This document shows positions 18,880 to 29,340 of a stretch of 64,000 nt of DNA, piece by piece. Positions within the stretch are counted from its first letter, which is position 1. Every line of letters begins with the position of its first letter. The position numbers and the translations under genes were made by a program. The stretch is taken from the NCBI GenBank assembly GCA_014800795.1, contig JAAVFL010000054.1:1-64000 (forward strand). Direction: 5' to 3'. A model generated the notes under the pieces. That model made no database searches. It saw only the letters and a list, made by a program, of their open reading frames with translations, and was not told the origin of the DNA. Source of the DNA: Bacteroidales bacterium (GTDB taxonomy: Bacteria; Bacteroidota; Bacteroidia; Bacteroidales; Muribaculaceae).

Positions 18880-19578
18880 ATGACAGAATTCAACAAAAAC
18901 GACTTCCGTAATTATGCCGTTAAACATCTCGGCATGAACGGACTGGCCCTTGACCAGTTCACATCCGCAACTGAAAGTTCCATTCGTTCGAGCTACATAT
19001 CGCCCACCATCATCGAGGAGCGTCAGCTTAATGTAGCTCAGATGGATGTTTTCTCACGCCTTATGATGGATCGCATCATATTCCTCGGGACAGAAGTCAA
19101 CGACTATACCGCAAATGTAATACAGGCACAGCTCCTGTATCTTGATTCGGCAGACCCGGGTAAAGACGTATCAATATATATCAACTCCCCCGGCGGATCC
19201 GTATATGCAGGTCTCGGGATATACGATACCATGCAATACATAAGCTCCGATGTAGCCACTATCTGCACCGGTATGGCAGCATCAATGGCAGCCGTACTCC
19301 TCGTAGCCGGAACAACCGGAAAACGCTTCGCGCTCAACCACTCGAGAGTGATGATCCACCAACCGATGGGAGGCGCGCAGGGTCAGGCATCCGACATCGA
19401 GATTACAGCACGCGAAATACAGAAACTAAAAAAAGAACTCTACAATATAATTGCCGATCACTCAGGTCAGCCATTTGAAAAGGTAGAGCGAGACTCAGAC
19501 CGAGACTATTGGATGACAGCCCAGGAAGCTAAAAATTACGGAATGATTGACGATGTGCTTTTAAAAGCACGCCACTGA
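18880..19578 (+). CDS. clpP: ATP-dependent Clp protease proteolytic subunit
   Basis: A 232-residue serine peptidase that forms the tetradecameric degradation chamber used by ClpX. The catalytic triad is visible: S135 in [10 protein letters not shown]160 in [10 protein letters not shown] and D209 in ERDSDRDYW, spaced as in the E. coli enzyme. I chose the ATG at 18880 ([10 protein letters not shown]) because it follows an A-rich stretch and gives a normal-length N-terminus; an in-frame ATG at 18805 would add 25 lysine-rich residues unlike the family. ClpX follows after 23 bases, so the two are co-expressed. Confidence 0.95.
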   Translation: MTEFNKNDFRNYAVKHLGMNGLALDQFTSATESSIRSSYISPTIIEERQLNVAQMDVFSRLMMDRIIFLGTEVNDYTANVIQAQLLYLDSADPGKDVSIYINSPGGSVYAGLGIYDTMQYISSDVATICTGMAASMAAVLLVAGTTGKRFALNHSRVMIHQPMGGAQGQASDIEITAREIQKLKKELYNIIADHSGQPFEKVERDSDRDYWMTAQEAKNYGMIDDVLLKARH

Positions 19579-19601
19579 TTCCCGGGAAAGGATTATAATA
19601 A

Positions 19602-20864
19602 ATGGCTAAGAAAAAAGTTGAATGCTGCGCCTTCTGCGGACGTCCGGCCAACCAGTCGGAAGTCATGATTCCGTCGGGAATCAATCCCGATGTATTTCTA
19701 TGTGCTGAATGCGCCGATGCCATCCACGAAATCCTCGGAGAATTCCGCGGAACCGACAAAAATGGCAAAAACAGCGGCAAAGGAAATACCCCGGCTCTGA
19801 AAGAGATTCCGAAACCGAAAGAAATCTGTAAGTTTCTTGACCAATATGTGATAGGTCAGGAGAGCGCTAAGCGTTATCTATCGGTTGCGGTGTACAACCA
19901 CTACAAACGCCTTGACCAGCCTCAGGACGATGATGTCGATATCGAGAAGAGTAACATAATACTCGTCGGATCCACCGGAACCGGCAAGACACTTCTGGCA
20001 AAAACCATTGCACGGCTGCTTGATGTTCCCTTCACCATAGTGGATGCCACCGTGCTTACTCAAGCCGGATACGTCGGAGAAGATATCGAAAGCCTGCTCA
20101 CACGCCTCCTGCAAGCCGCCGACTACGATGTTGCTAAAGCCGAACGTGGCATAGTTTTCATCGACGAAATCGACAAGATCGCCAGAAAAGGAGATAATCC
20201 CTCGATAACACGCGACGTCAGCGGAGAGGGGGTTCAGCAGGGACTGCTTAAACTACTCGAAGGATCGGTTGTAAACGTCCCCCCCCAAGGAGGGCGCAAA
20301 CATCCCGAACAGCGGATGATTCCGGTCGACACCAAGAACATACTCTTCATTTGCGGAGGGGCATTCGACGGAATAGAGCGTAAGATCGCACAGCGCCTCA
20401 ATACCCACGTGGTAGGTTATGCATCCGATAAGACGCGCCAGCGCATCAACCGCGATAATTATCTCTGTTACGTCGCCCCCCAGGATCTCAAAGCGTTCGG
20501 ACTGATACCCGAAATCATCGGACGTCTGCCGATACTGACCCACCTCGATCCGCTTGACCGCGAAGCACTCCGTCGGATACTCACCGAGCCAAAAAACGCC
20601 ATCACAAAGCAATATGAGAAACTATTCGCAATGGATGGTGTAAAACTGAAATTCGAGCCCGAAGCACTTGACATGATTGTAGATAAGGCTATCGAATACA
20701 AGTTAGGAGCCAGAGGATTACGTGCGATCGTAGAAACCGTGATGATTGACTCGATGTTCGAACTACCGTCTGCAGCAAAGAAAACATTTACTGTAACCCG
20801 CGACTACGTCCTCGAGAAACTCAGAAGCTCGCATTTCGAATTCAGCAAAGATCTTGAAACATGA
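19602..20864 (+). CDS. clpX: ATP-dependent Clp protease ATP-binding subunit ClpX
   Basis: A 420-residue AAA+ unfoldase that recognises tagged proteins and feeds them to ClpP. The N-terminal zinc-binding domain has Cys at 9, 12, 34 and 37. The AAA+ module has Walker A GSTGTGKT (123-130), pore loop GYVGED (156-161), Walker B IVFIDEID (184-191) and the substrate-gripping RKH loop in GGRKHPEQ. The C-terminal small domain includes [10 protein letters not shown]. All expected functional residues are present. It is the second gene of the clpP-clpX unit; recQ follows after 129 bases. Confidence 0.97.
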   Translation: MAKKKVECCAFCGRPANQSEVMIPSGINPDVFLCAECADAIHEILGEFRGTDKNGKNSGKGNTPALKEIPKPKEICKFLDQYVIGQESAKRYLSVAVYNHYKRLDQPQDDDVDIEKSNIILVGSTGTGKTLLAKTIARLLDVPFTIVDATVLTQAGYVGEDIESLLTRLLQAADYDVAKAERGIVFIDEIDKIARKGDNPSITRDVSGEGVQQGLLKLLEGSVVNVPPQGGRKHPEQRMIPVDTKNILFICGGAFDGIERKIAQRLNTHVVGYASDKTRQRINRDNYLCYVAPQDLKAFGLIPEIIGRLPILTHLDPLDREALRRILTEPKNAITKQYEKLFAMDGVKLKFEPEALDMIVDKAIEYKLGARGLRAIVETVMIDSMFELPSAAKKTFTVTRDYVLEKLRSSHFEFSKDLET

Positions 20865-20993
20865 AGTAGGCCTGAGATAATATTCAATCCGCATAACCCA
20901 TCCTCTCTCACCAGTCAGATAAATTCCTCTCGATCCATATAATGCGGTTCACCGCTCTCTCTATGCAAATAAAGCTAAATCTTAAACCGACCC

Positions 20994-23174
20994 ATGACAA
21001 CGAAACAGCAATTGACCGACGCTTTGAAAGCCCACTTCGGGTTCGATAAATTCAAAGGGAATCAGGAGCAGATAATGTTATCGCTTCTCGAAGGCAACGA
21101 TGTGTTTGTGCTGATGCCCACAGGTGGAGGCAAGTCGCTATGTTACCAGTTGCCCTCGTTGCTCATGGAAGGTACCGCGATCGTGGTCTCTCCACTGATA
21201 GCGCTGATGAAAAATCAGGTTGACGCAATGCGCCACTTCAGCACAGAAGACGGCATTGCCCATTTCCTGAATTCATCGCTAAACAAGAATGCCATAGATC
21301 AGGTGAGAGCCGACGTAGCCTCAGGAAAGACAAAATTGCTTTATGTTGCTCCCGAATCGCTGACAAAAGAAGAGAATATTGAATTTTTGAAGACAGTTCC
21401 CATATCGTTCTATGCCGTTGACGAAGCGCACTGCATCTCGGAATGGGGTCACGATTTCCGCCCGGAATACAGGCGTATCAGACCGATAATTAACGAGATC
21501 CAGCAACGACCGGTAATAGCCCTGACAGCCACTGCCACCCCCAAGGTTCAGCACGATATACAGAAAAACCTCGGCATGACAGATGCCTTGGTCTTCAAGT
21601 CTTCGTTCAACCGTCCGAACCTCTATTATGAGGTTCGTTCGAAGACTGCAAATACCGACCGCGACATCATAAGATTCATACGGAACCATTCCGGAAACTC
21701 AGGCATTATCTACTGCCTGAGCCGGAAAAGGGTTGAAGAACTCGCCGAACTTCTGAAGGTGAACAGCATAAAGGCGCTCCCCTACCACGCCGGTATGGAT
21801 CCTGCAACACGATCTGCCAACCAGGATGCATTCCTGCTTGAAAAAATTGATGTCATAGTGGCTACTATCGCTTTCGGAATGGGTATCGACAAACCGGATG
21901 TCAGATATGTCATACACTACGACATGCCCAAATCCCTCGAGGGATACTATCAGGAGACCGGGCGTGCCGGACGCGACGGAGGCGAAGGACACTGCATCAC
22001 CTTCTACTCCGCCAAAGACCTCAAGAAGATGGAGAAGTTCATGCAGGGTAAACCCGTCAACGAGCAGGAGATCGGAAAACAGTTGCTGATCGAAACCGCC
22101 TCGTACGCCGAATCTTCGGTATGCCGGCGTAAAAACCTTCTTCACTATTTTGGAGAAGAATATGAGCCCGACAACTGTGGGAACTGCGATAACTGTTTAA
22201 ATCCCAAAAAGAAAGTGGACGCTAAAGATGATTTATGCGCAGTTTTGGAAACACTGGCTGCCCTTAAAGAAAAATTTAAAGCAGAACACATTATAGATGT
22301 TGTGACAGGACGCGAAACCGCCGATGTCCGCACATATCATCACGATGAACTCGACGTATTCGGCTCACTGCCAAAAGCCGACCGGCGTTACCTTGCCGCA
22401 CTCATGCGGCAGGCAAATATTGCCGGTTACATCGAAAGGGAAATCGAGAATTTCGGTCAGGTAAGAATCACCGAAAAAGGGAAACAGTACCTCAAACATC
22501 CTGTAACATTCAAGATGGTTGAGGACAACGAGTTCAACGAAGAAGAGGAAGAAGTCGCCGTCAAAAGCGGAGCTTCATGTGCGGTCGATCCGGAACTCTA
22601 CTCAATTCTGAAAGATCTACGCAAGAAAATTGCCAAACACTACAACCTCCCCCCATACGTCATATTCCAGGACCCCTCACTCGAAGCCATGGCCACAACC
22701 TATCCTGTGACTATCGATGAACTCCAGAATATCACGGGTGTAGGCGCAGGTAAGGCAAAGCGTTACGGAGAAGAATTCATAAAGGTTATCAAGGCACACG
22801 TCGAAGAAAATGAAATCGAGCGTCCGGAAGACCTCAGAGTTCGCTCGGTAGCCAACAAAAGCCGCATCAAAATCTCAATAATACAGGCCATCGACCGTAA
22901 AATAGACCTTGATGAGCTCGCCAACTCAAAGTGCATGGAATTCAGCGAACTTCTCGATGAAATCGAGGCGATAGTATATTCCGGAACAAAAATCAACATC
23001 GATTACTTCATCAATGAAGTAATCGACGACGATCATCAGGAAGATATTTTCGACTACTTCAAGGAAGCGGAATCCGACTCACTTGAAGATGCGATTCAGG
23101 AACTCGGATCGGCATATTCCGAAGATGAGATACGCCTCATGCGCATCAAATTCCTTTCTGAACTCGGCAACTGA
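20994..23174 (+). CDS. recQ: ATP-dependent DNA helicase RecQ
   Basis: A 726-residue 3'-to-5' superfamily 2 helicase for recombination repair and restart. The helicase core has PTGGGKS (42-48) and DEAH (143-146) followed by the RecQ aromatic-rich loop (CISEWGHDFRPEYR). The zinc-binding segment with CRRKNLLHYF and CGNCDNC lies near 376-404, followed by the winged-helix RQC domain. An HRDC-type helical domain starts near 535 (DPELYSILKDLRKKIAKHY). The extra C-terminal hundred-odd residues, rich in acidic residues, occur in long Bacteroidetes RecQ proteins. No clear promoter is seen in the gap after clpX, so readthrough is possible. Confidence 0.95.
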   Translation: MTTKQQLTDALKAHFGFDKFKGNQEQIMLSLLEGNDVFVLMPTGGGKSLCYQLPSLLMEGTAIVVSPLIALMKNQVDAMRHFSTEDGIAHFLNSSLNKNAIDQVRADVASGKTKLLYVAPESLTKEENIEFLKTVPISFYAVDEAHCISEWGHDFRPEYRRIRPIINEIQQRPVIALTATATPKVQHDIQKNLGMTDALVFKSSFNRPNLYYEVRSKTANTDRDIIRFIRNHSGNSGIIYCLSRKRVEELAELLKVNSIKALPYHAGMDPATRSANQDAFLLEKIDVIVATIAFGMGIDKPDVRYVIHYDMPKSLEGYYQETGRAGRDGGEGHCITFYSAKDLKKMEKFMQGKPVNEQEIGKQLLIETASYAESSVCRRKNLLHYFGEEYEPDNCGNCDNCLNPKKKVDAKDDLCAVLETLAALKEKFKAEHIIDVVTGRETADVRTYHHDELDVFGSLPKADRRYLAALMRQANIAGYIEREIENFGQVRITEKGKQYLKHPVTFKMVEDNEFNEEEEEVAVKSGASCAVDPELYSILKDLRKKIAKHYNLPPYVIFQDPSLEAMATTYPVTIDELQNITGVGAGKAKRYGEEFIKVIKAHVEENEIERPEDLRVRSVANKSRIKISIIQAIDRKIDLDELANSKCMEFSELLDEIEAIVYSGTKINIDYFINEVIDDDHQEDIFDYFKEAESDSLEDAIQELGSAYSEDEIRLMRIKFLSELGN

Positions 23175-23310
23175 CATCGGACGCTACAGCCAAGTATCGA
23201 CATAATTCCAATTGCCACAGCTCCCCGCGGCAACCCGGCGGAAGCTGTAATAGTTAAGGATACGGTGGGAATGAAGATGATTCACATGCGGTTATCCAAA
23301 AAAATATTCG

Positions 23311-23318
23311 TACCTTTG
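23311..23318 (+). promoter_or_regulatory. possible -7 element upstream of the ABC-F gene
   Basis: TACCTTTG matches TAnnTTTG and lies 63 bases before the ABC-F start, within the 207-base gap after recQ. There is no TTG at the -33 distance. Confidence 0.4.
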
Positions 23319-23321
23319 TAG

Positions 23322-25001
<1,680 letters not shown>

Positions 25002-25032
25002 CGGATTTACTCCTATAATATATATTACTGAA

Positions 25033-25326
25033 ATGGTAAAACATGTCGTAGTTTTCAAATTCACAGGCACTCCCGAAGAGCGCCTTGACGTAGCAACCCG
25101 TTTCCGGGAAGCACTCCTCGCTCTCCCGGCTCAGATACCGGTTTTGGAAAGTATGGAGGCCGGAATCAATTCCAATCCATCGGAAACATGGGATCTTACC
25201 CTCACAGCTGTAGTGCCTGCCATGGCAGATGTAGACGTATATGCCAAACATCCGGCCCACGTGGCGGCTGCCGGCATTATAACCGGCCACACCGCCGGGC
25301 GTGCCTGCGTTGACTACGAATTCTGA
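25033..25326 (+). CDS. Dabb-family (stress-responsive alpha/beta barrel) protein
   Basis: A 97-residue protein starting MVKHVVVFKF, the characteristic first strand of the Dabb ferredoxin-like fold. The spacing of FREALLALPAQIPVLESMEAG, DLTLTAVV and YAKHPAHVAA fits one complete domain. Members dimerise through the sheet; in most bacteria the function is unknown. The start at 25033 puts the first strand at the N-terminus. It lies 31 bases after the ABC-F gene and 37 before purL, so it is likely co-transcribed with both. Nothing in the sequence points to a substrate. Confidence 0.82.
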   Translation: MVKHVVVFKFTGTPEERLDVATRFREALLALPAQIPVLESMEAGINSNPSETWDLTLTAVVPAMADVDVYAKHPAHVAAAGIITGHTAGRACVDYEF

Positions 25327-25363
25327 CCAACGAATTAACCACCCCAACTTATACTTCCCCTTC

Positions 25364-28300
25364 ATGGTTCAATTTTTCAAGAAAGGAAGTTCAACATTCT
25401 ACGCCGTTGAAACTGACCATCGCCTCGATCAGAGCGAAAAAGAGAAATTAATGTGGGCATTCTCCGGAGCAAAGCCCCTTGCAGCCACCTCAGTTAAAGG
25501 CAGCTTCGTGGGGCCGCGCCGCGAAATGATCACTCCCTGGAGTACCAATGCCGTTGAAATAGCTCAGAACATGGGACTTACCGGTATCACTCGCATAGAG
25601 GAATTCACCCGTGTGCCCGATGGCGAAGAGCCTCACTTCGATAAGATGCTCTCACGCCACTACGACGGTCTGAACAGCCGCGTATTCACACTCGACCGCA
25701 AACCGGAGCCGATTGTGAAAATCGACGATATCCACACATACAACCAACAGGAAGGTCTCGCACTAAGCCCTGAGGAGGAAGCATATCTGACCGGCCTGAG
25801 CAAAAAGCTCGGCCGCCCGCTGACAGACTCTGAGGTTTTCGGTTTCTCACAGGTAAACTCCGAACACTGCCGCCACAAAATATTCAACGGCACATTTATA
25901 ATTGACGGAGAAGAAAAACCCACCTCACTGTTCAAGCTCATCAAACGTACATCGAGCGAGAACCCCAACGGTCTGGTAAGCGCTTACAAAGACAATGTAG
26001 CATTCATCGACGGTCCCAAAGTCGACCAGTTCTATCCCCGGAATCCCGACCGTCCAGACTACTTCGCCGTAAAAGACCTCGATACAGTAATATCTCTCAA
26101 AGCTGAGACACACAACTTCCCCACTACCGTAGAGCCCTTCAACGGGGCTGCAACCGGTACAGGAGGCGAAATCCGCGACCGTCTCGGCGGTGGCAAGGCA
26201 TCGCTCCCTATTGCCGGAACTGCCGTCTACATGACCTCATATCCCCGCATGAGCGAAGCCCATCGCTGGGAACTTATGATGAACCCGCGCGTATGGCTCT
26301 ATCAGACACCCGCAGAAATACTGATCAAGGCATCCAACGGCGCTTCTGACTTCGGAAACAAGTTCGGCCAACCGCTGATCTGTGGCTCGCTTCTAACATT
26401 CGAACATGATGAAAACGGACGCATGTATGCCTACGACAAGGTTATCATGCTCGCCGGGGGCGTCGGATACGCAGCCAAAAAAGACGCGATAAAAGGGACA
26501 CCCGTAGCTGGTGAAAAGGTTGTCGTTATGGGTGGTGACAACTACCGCATCGGTATGGGTGGAGGCGCCGTCAGCTCCGTAGAAACCGGACAATATGCAA
26601 ATGCCATCGAACTCAATGCCGTACAGCGAGCAAATCCAGAAATGCAGAAACGCGTTTCCAACGTAATACGCGCCCTTGCCGAGGGAGACAACAACCCCGT
26701 CGTATCAATCCACGACCATGGAGCAGGCGGCCATCTCAACGCACTTTCCGAACTCGTTGAGGAAACCGGCGGCCACATCGACCTCGACGCACTCCCTGTA
26801 GGCGACAAAACTCTTTCCGCAAAAGAAATCGTGGGCAACGAAAGCCAGGAACGAATGGGCATGGTAATCGACGCCAAAGATATACCATACGTAGAGCGTG
26901 TTGCTCAGCGCGAACGTGCTCCCATGTATGTAGTCGGTGAAACCACCGGCGACCATAAATTTGTATTCTCCGACAAGAAAGGACACAAGCCGATCGATCT
27001 TGAGATGGCCGATATGTTCGGCAACTCTCCCAAGACAGTGATGCGCGACAACACTGTTGAAACCACATATAAGGCACCTGAATATGATGTGACAAAACTC
27101 GCCGATTATGTGCGCGACGTACTTTCACTCGAAGCAGTAGCCTGCAAGGATTGGCTCACTAACAAAGTAGACCGCTCTGTGACCGGCCGTGTTGCCCGCC
27201 AGCAGTGTCAAGGCGAAATACAGCTTCCGCTCAGCGACTGCGGTGTCGTAGCACTCGACTATACCGGACATTCCGGCATCGCGACATCCATCGGCCATGC
27301 TCCCCAGGTTGCACTTGCCGACAGTGCCAAAGGTTCGGTAATGGCGATAGCGGAAGCACTCACCAATATCGTTGGCGCTCCGCTTAAAGACGGTTTGAAA
27401 AGCATAAGCCTCAGTGCCAACTGGATGTGGCCGTGCAAAAACACAGGCGAAGACGCAGCCCTGTACCGCGCTGTCGAAGCATGCTCCGACTTCGCTGTAG
27501 CGCTCGGCATAAACATCCCCACCGGCAAGGATTCACTCTCCATGACCCAGAAATATGGCGATGACAAAGTATTCGCCCCCGGTACAGTAATCATATCTGC
27601 CGCAGGAGAAACTACCGATGTGCGCCGCACTGTCACCCCCGTACTTCAAAAACGTGCCAAATCAGAACTTTACTACATCGACTTCTCAGCCGATCAACTG
27701 CGCCTCGGAGGTTCTGCCTTTGCCCAGACACTTAATACCATCGGTTCGGACGCACCGACTGTAACGGATCCCGACTATTTCAAGCGTGCATTCGCAGCCG
27801 TGCAGAGCCTGGTTAAAAACAACCGCGTTCTCGCTATGCACGACGTTTCCGCAGGAGGTCTTGTGACCACACTGCTTGAAATGGTATTTGCAAATACAGA
27901 TGGCGGTCTGGCCATAACAACAGAAGGATTTACCGTAAACGGCGAAAACGATCTTATCAAGATTCTCTTCGCTGAGAATCCGGCTCTTGTCATACAGGTT
28001 GACGATGCAAAACGTCCCGTTGTCGAGAAAACTCTTGCCGATGCCGGCGTACGCTTCTGCCATCTCGGCCGTCCGCAAACCGAGCGCGTTCTTCTGCTCG
28101 AACATGATGGAACCGAACGCCTTCTCGGAATCGACCACCTGCGCGACGCATGGTTCGAACCATCATATCTGCTCGACCGCATACAGAGCGGCGCCGAATG
28201 CGCGGCCATGCGATTCGAGAACTACAAAAAGCAACCCCTGCGCTATGCGATTCCCGCCTCGTTCGATGGCTCGCTCGAATCGCGCGGCATAGCTTTCCGA

Positions 28301-29089
28301 CGCGACATAATGACCGGTGTAAAAGCTGCCATTATCCGTGAAAAGGGGGTGAACGGCGACCGTGAAATGGCATATTCACTCTATCTTGCCGGTTTCGATG
28401 TGAAGGATGTCCACATGACCGACCTTATGAGCGGACGCGAGACACTCGACGATATCAACATGATTGTGTTCTGCGGTGGATTCTCGAACTCCGATGTACT
28501 CGGTTCCGCCAAAGGATGGGCAAGCGGATTCCGCTGGAACGAAACTGCGAAAGAGACACTTCGACGTTTCTACAATCGCCCAGACACACTCAGCCTCGGT
28601 ATCTGCAACGGATGCCAGCTCATGATTGAACTCGGCCTGCTCAACGGAACCGTAACAGAAGACGACGGTACAGGTGTCAACCGTCCGCGCATGGACCATA
28701 ACATAAGCCATAAATTCGAATCGCAGTTCGTTGGCCTTAACATACCGCAGACCAACAACATAATGCTCGCGCCTCTTGCCGGAATGAAGCTCGGCATATG
28801 GGTAGCTCACGGTGAAGGACGATTCATGCTCCCCAGTAGCCTCAAAAACTACAACATCGCAGCCCGATACAACTATACGGCTTATCCGGCTAACCCCAAC
28901 GGTTCGCGCGGTGCAGTAGCTGCACTCAGCTCTCCCGACGGACGCCATCTGGCCATGATGCCTCATCTTGAGCGTGCCATCTTCCCATGGCAGTGCGGCT
29001 ACTACCCCGCCAACCGCCGCAAGGATACAGTTACCCCCTGGATCGACGCTTTCATTGCAGCTCGCAAATGGATTGAAAATAATAAATAA
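25364..29089 (+). CDS. purL: phosphoribosylformylglycinamidine synthase, single-chain
   Basis: A 1241-residue enzyme of purine synthesis that converts FGAR, glutamine and ATP to FGAM. It is the long form with all parts in one chain: N-terminal PurS-like region, linker, the two AIR-synthase-like halves (SQVNSEHCRHKIFNG and the glycine-rich GGEIRDRLGGGKASLPIAG in the first) and a C-terminal glutaminase. The glutaminase has LGICNGCQLMIELG with nucleophile C1084 and a C-terminal catalytic His in WVAHGEGRF. The start at 25364 (MVQFFKKGS) was chosen because it matches the family's N-terminus; the frame extends upstream into the Dabb gene. A 31-bp perfect hairpin begins six bases after the stop. Confidence 0.96.
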   Translation: MVQFFKKGSSTFYAVETDHRLDQSEKEKLMWAFSGAKPLAATSVKGSFVGPRREMITPWSTNAVEIAQNMGLTGITRIEEFTRVPDGEEPHFDKMLSRHYDGLNSRVFTLDRKPEPIVKIDDIHTYNQQEGLALSPEEEAYLTGLSKKLGRPLTDSEVFGFSQVNSEHCRHKIFNGTFIIDGEEKPTSLFKLIKRTSSENPNGLVSAYKDNVAFIDGPKVDQFYPRNPDRPDYFAVKDLDTVISLKAETHNFPTTVEPFNGAATGTGGEIRDRLGGGKASLPIAGTAVYMTSYPRMSEAHRWELMMNPRVWLYQTPAEILIKASNGASDFGNKFGQPLICGSLLTFEHDENGRMYAYDKVIMLAGGVGYAAKKDAIKGTPVAGEKVVVMGGDNYRIGMGGGAVSSVETGQYANAIELNAVQRANPEMQKRVSNVIRALAEGDNNPVVSIHDHGAGGHLNALSELVEETGGHIDLDALPVGDKTLSAKEIVGNESQERMGMVIDAKDIPYVERVAQRERAPMYVVGETTGDHKFVFSDKKGHKPIDLEMADMFGNSPKTVMRDNTVETTYKAPEYDVTKLADYVRDVLSLEAVACKDWLTNKVDRSVTGRVARQQCQGEIQLPLSDCGVVALDYTGHSGIATSIGHAPQVALADSAKGSVMAIAEALTNIVGAPLKDGLKSISLSANWMWPCKNTGEDAALYRAVEACSDFAVALGINIPTGKDSLSMTQKYGDDKVFAPGTVIISAAGETTDVRRTVTPVLQKRAKSELYYIDFSADQLRLGGSAFAQTLNTIGSDAPTVTDPDYFKRAFAAVQSLVKNNRVLAMHDVSAGGLVTTLLEMVFANTDGGLAITTEGFTVNGENDLIKILFAENPALVIQVDDAKRPVVEKTLADAGVRFCHLGRPQTERVLLLEHDGTERLLGIDHLRDAWFEPSYLLDRIQSGAECAAMRFENYKKQPLRYAIPASFDGSLESRGIAFRRDIMTGVKAAIIREKGVNGDREMAYSLYLAGFDVKDVHMTDLMSGRETLDDINMIVFCGGFSNSDVLGSAKGWASGFRWNETAKETLRRFYNRPDTLSLGICNGCQLMIELGLLNGTVTEDDGTGVNRPRMDHNISHKFESQFVGLNIPQTNNIMLAPLAGMKLGIWVAHGEGRFMLPSSLKNYNIAARYNYTAYPANPNGSRGAVAALSSPDGRHLAMMPHLERAIFPWQCGYYPANRRKDTVTPWIDAFIAARKWIENNK

Positions 29090-29094
29090 TACAT

Positions 29095-29163
29095 ACAACA
29101 CTATATAATAATAGAGGCAAGCAGCTCACAAGGCTGCTTGCCTCTATTATTATATAGTGTTGT
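29095..29163. repeat. long perfect inverted repeat (31-bp stem) after purL
   Basis: Arms 29095-29125 and 29133-29163 are exact reverse complements with a seven-base loop (TCACAAG). The inner third is GC-rich (GGCAAGCAGC) and the outer two thirds AT-rich. It begins six bases after the purL stop and lies beyond the 3' end of the convergent protease gene, so a bidirectional terminator or mRNA-end stabiliser is the simplest reading. No clean T-tract follows either arm. Confidence 0.85.
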
Positions 29164-29267
29164 CAAAAAAATATTTCAGAATCATGAAATCGAGTAATCA
29201 TTTCACCCCGATCATACATAGCGATATTTCTGACTGACTTATTTGAAATCTTTTCTCCTGAAAAAGC

Positions 29268-29316
29268 ATTCGCCCCTTAAGCGACACCACAACCGGATGA
29301 AGCGTACGGGGCGAAT
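29268..29316 (-). terminator. probable terminator of the S41 protease gene
   Basis: ATTCGCCCC (29268-29276) and GGGGCGAAT (29308-29316) form a nine-bp stem with a long loop. Read on minus, the second arm is followed by GCTTTTTC. It starts 24 bases after the protease stop. Confidence 0.5.
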
Positions 29317-29340
29317 TGATATGAATGTATCGGGAGCGAC

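Noticed and set aside
23210-23252. Possible hairpin after recQ (ACAGCT/AGCTGT arms)
   Set aside because: Only six outer pairs with mismatched interior and no T-tract; too weak to call a terminator.
28376-29101. 241-codon open frame on minus inside the purL glutaminase region
   Set aside because: Antisense to the catalytic part of purL, with no motif of its own.
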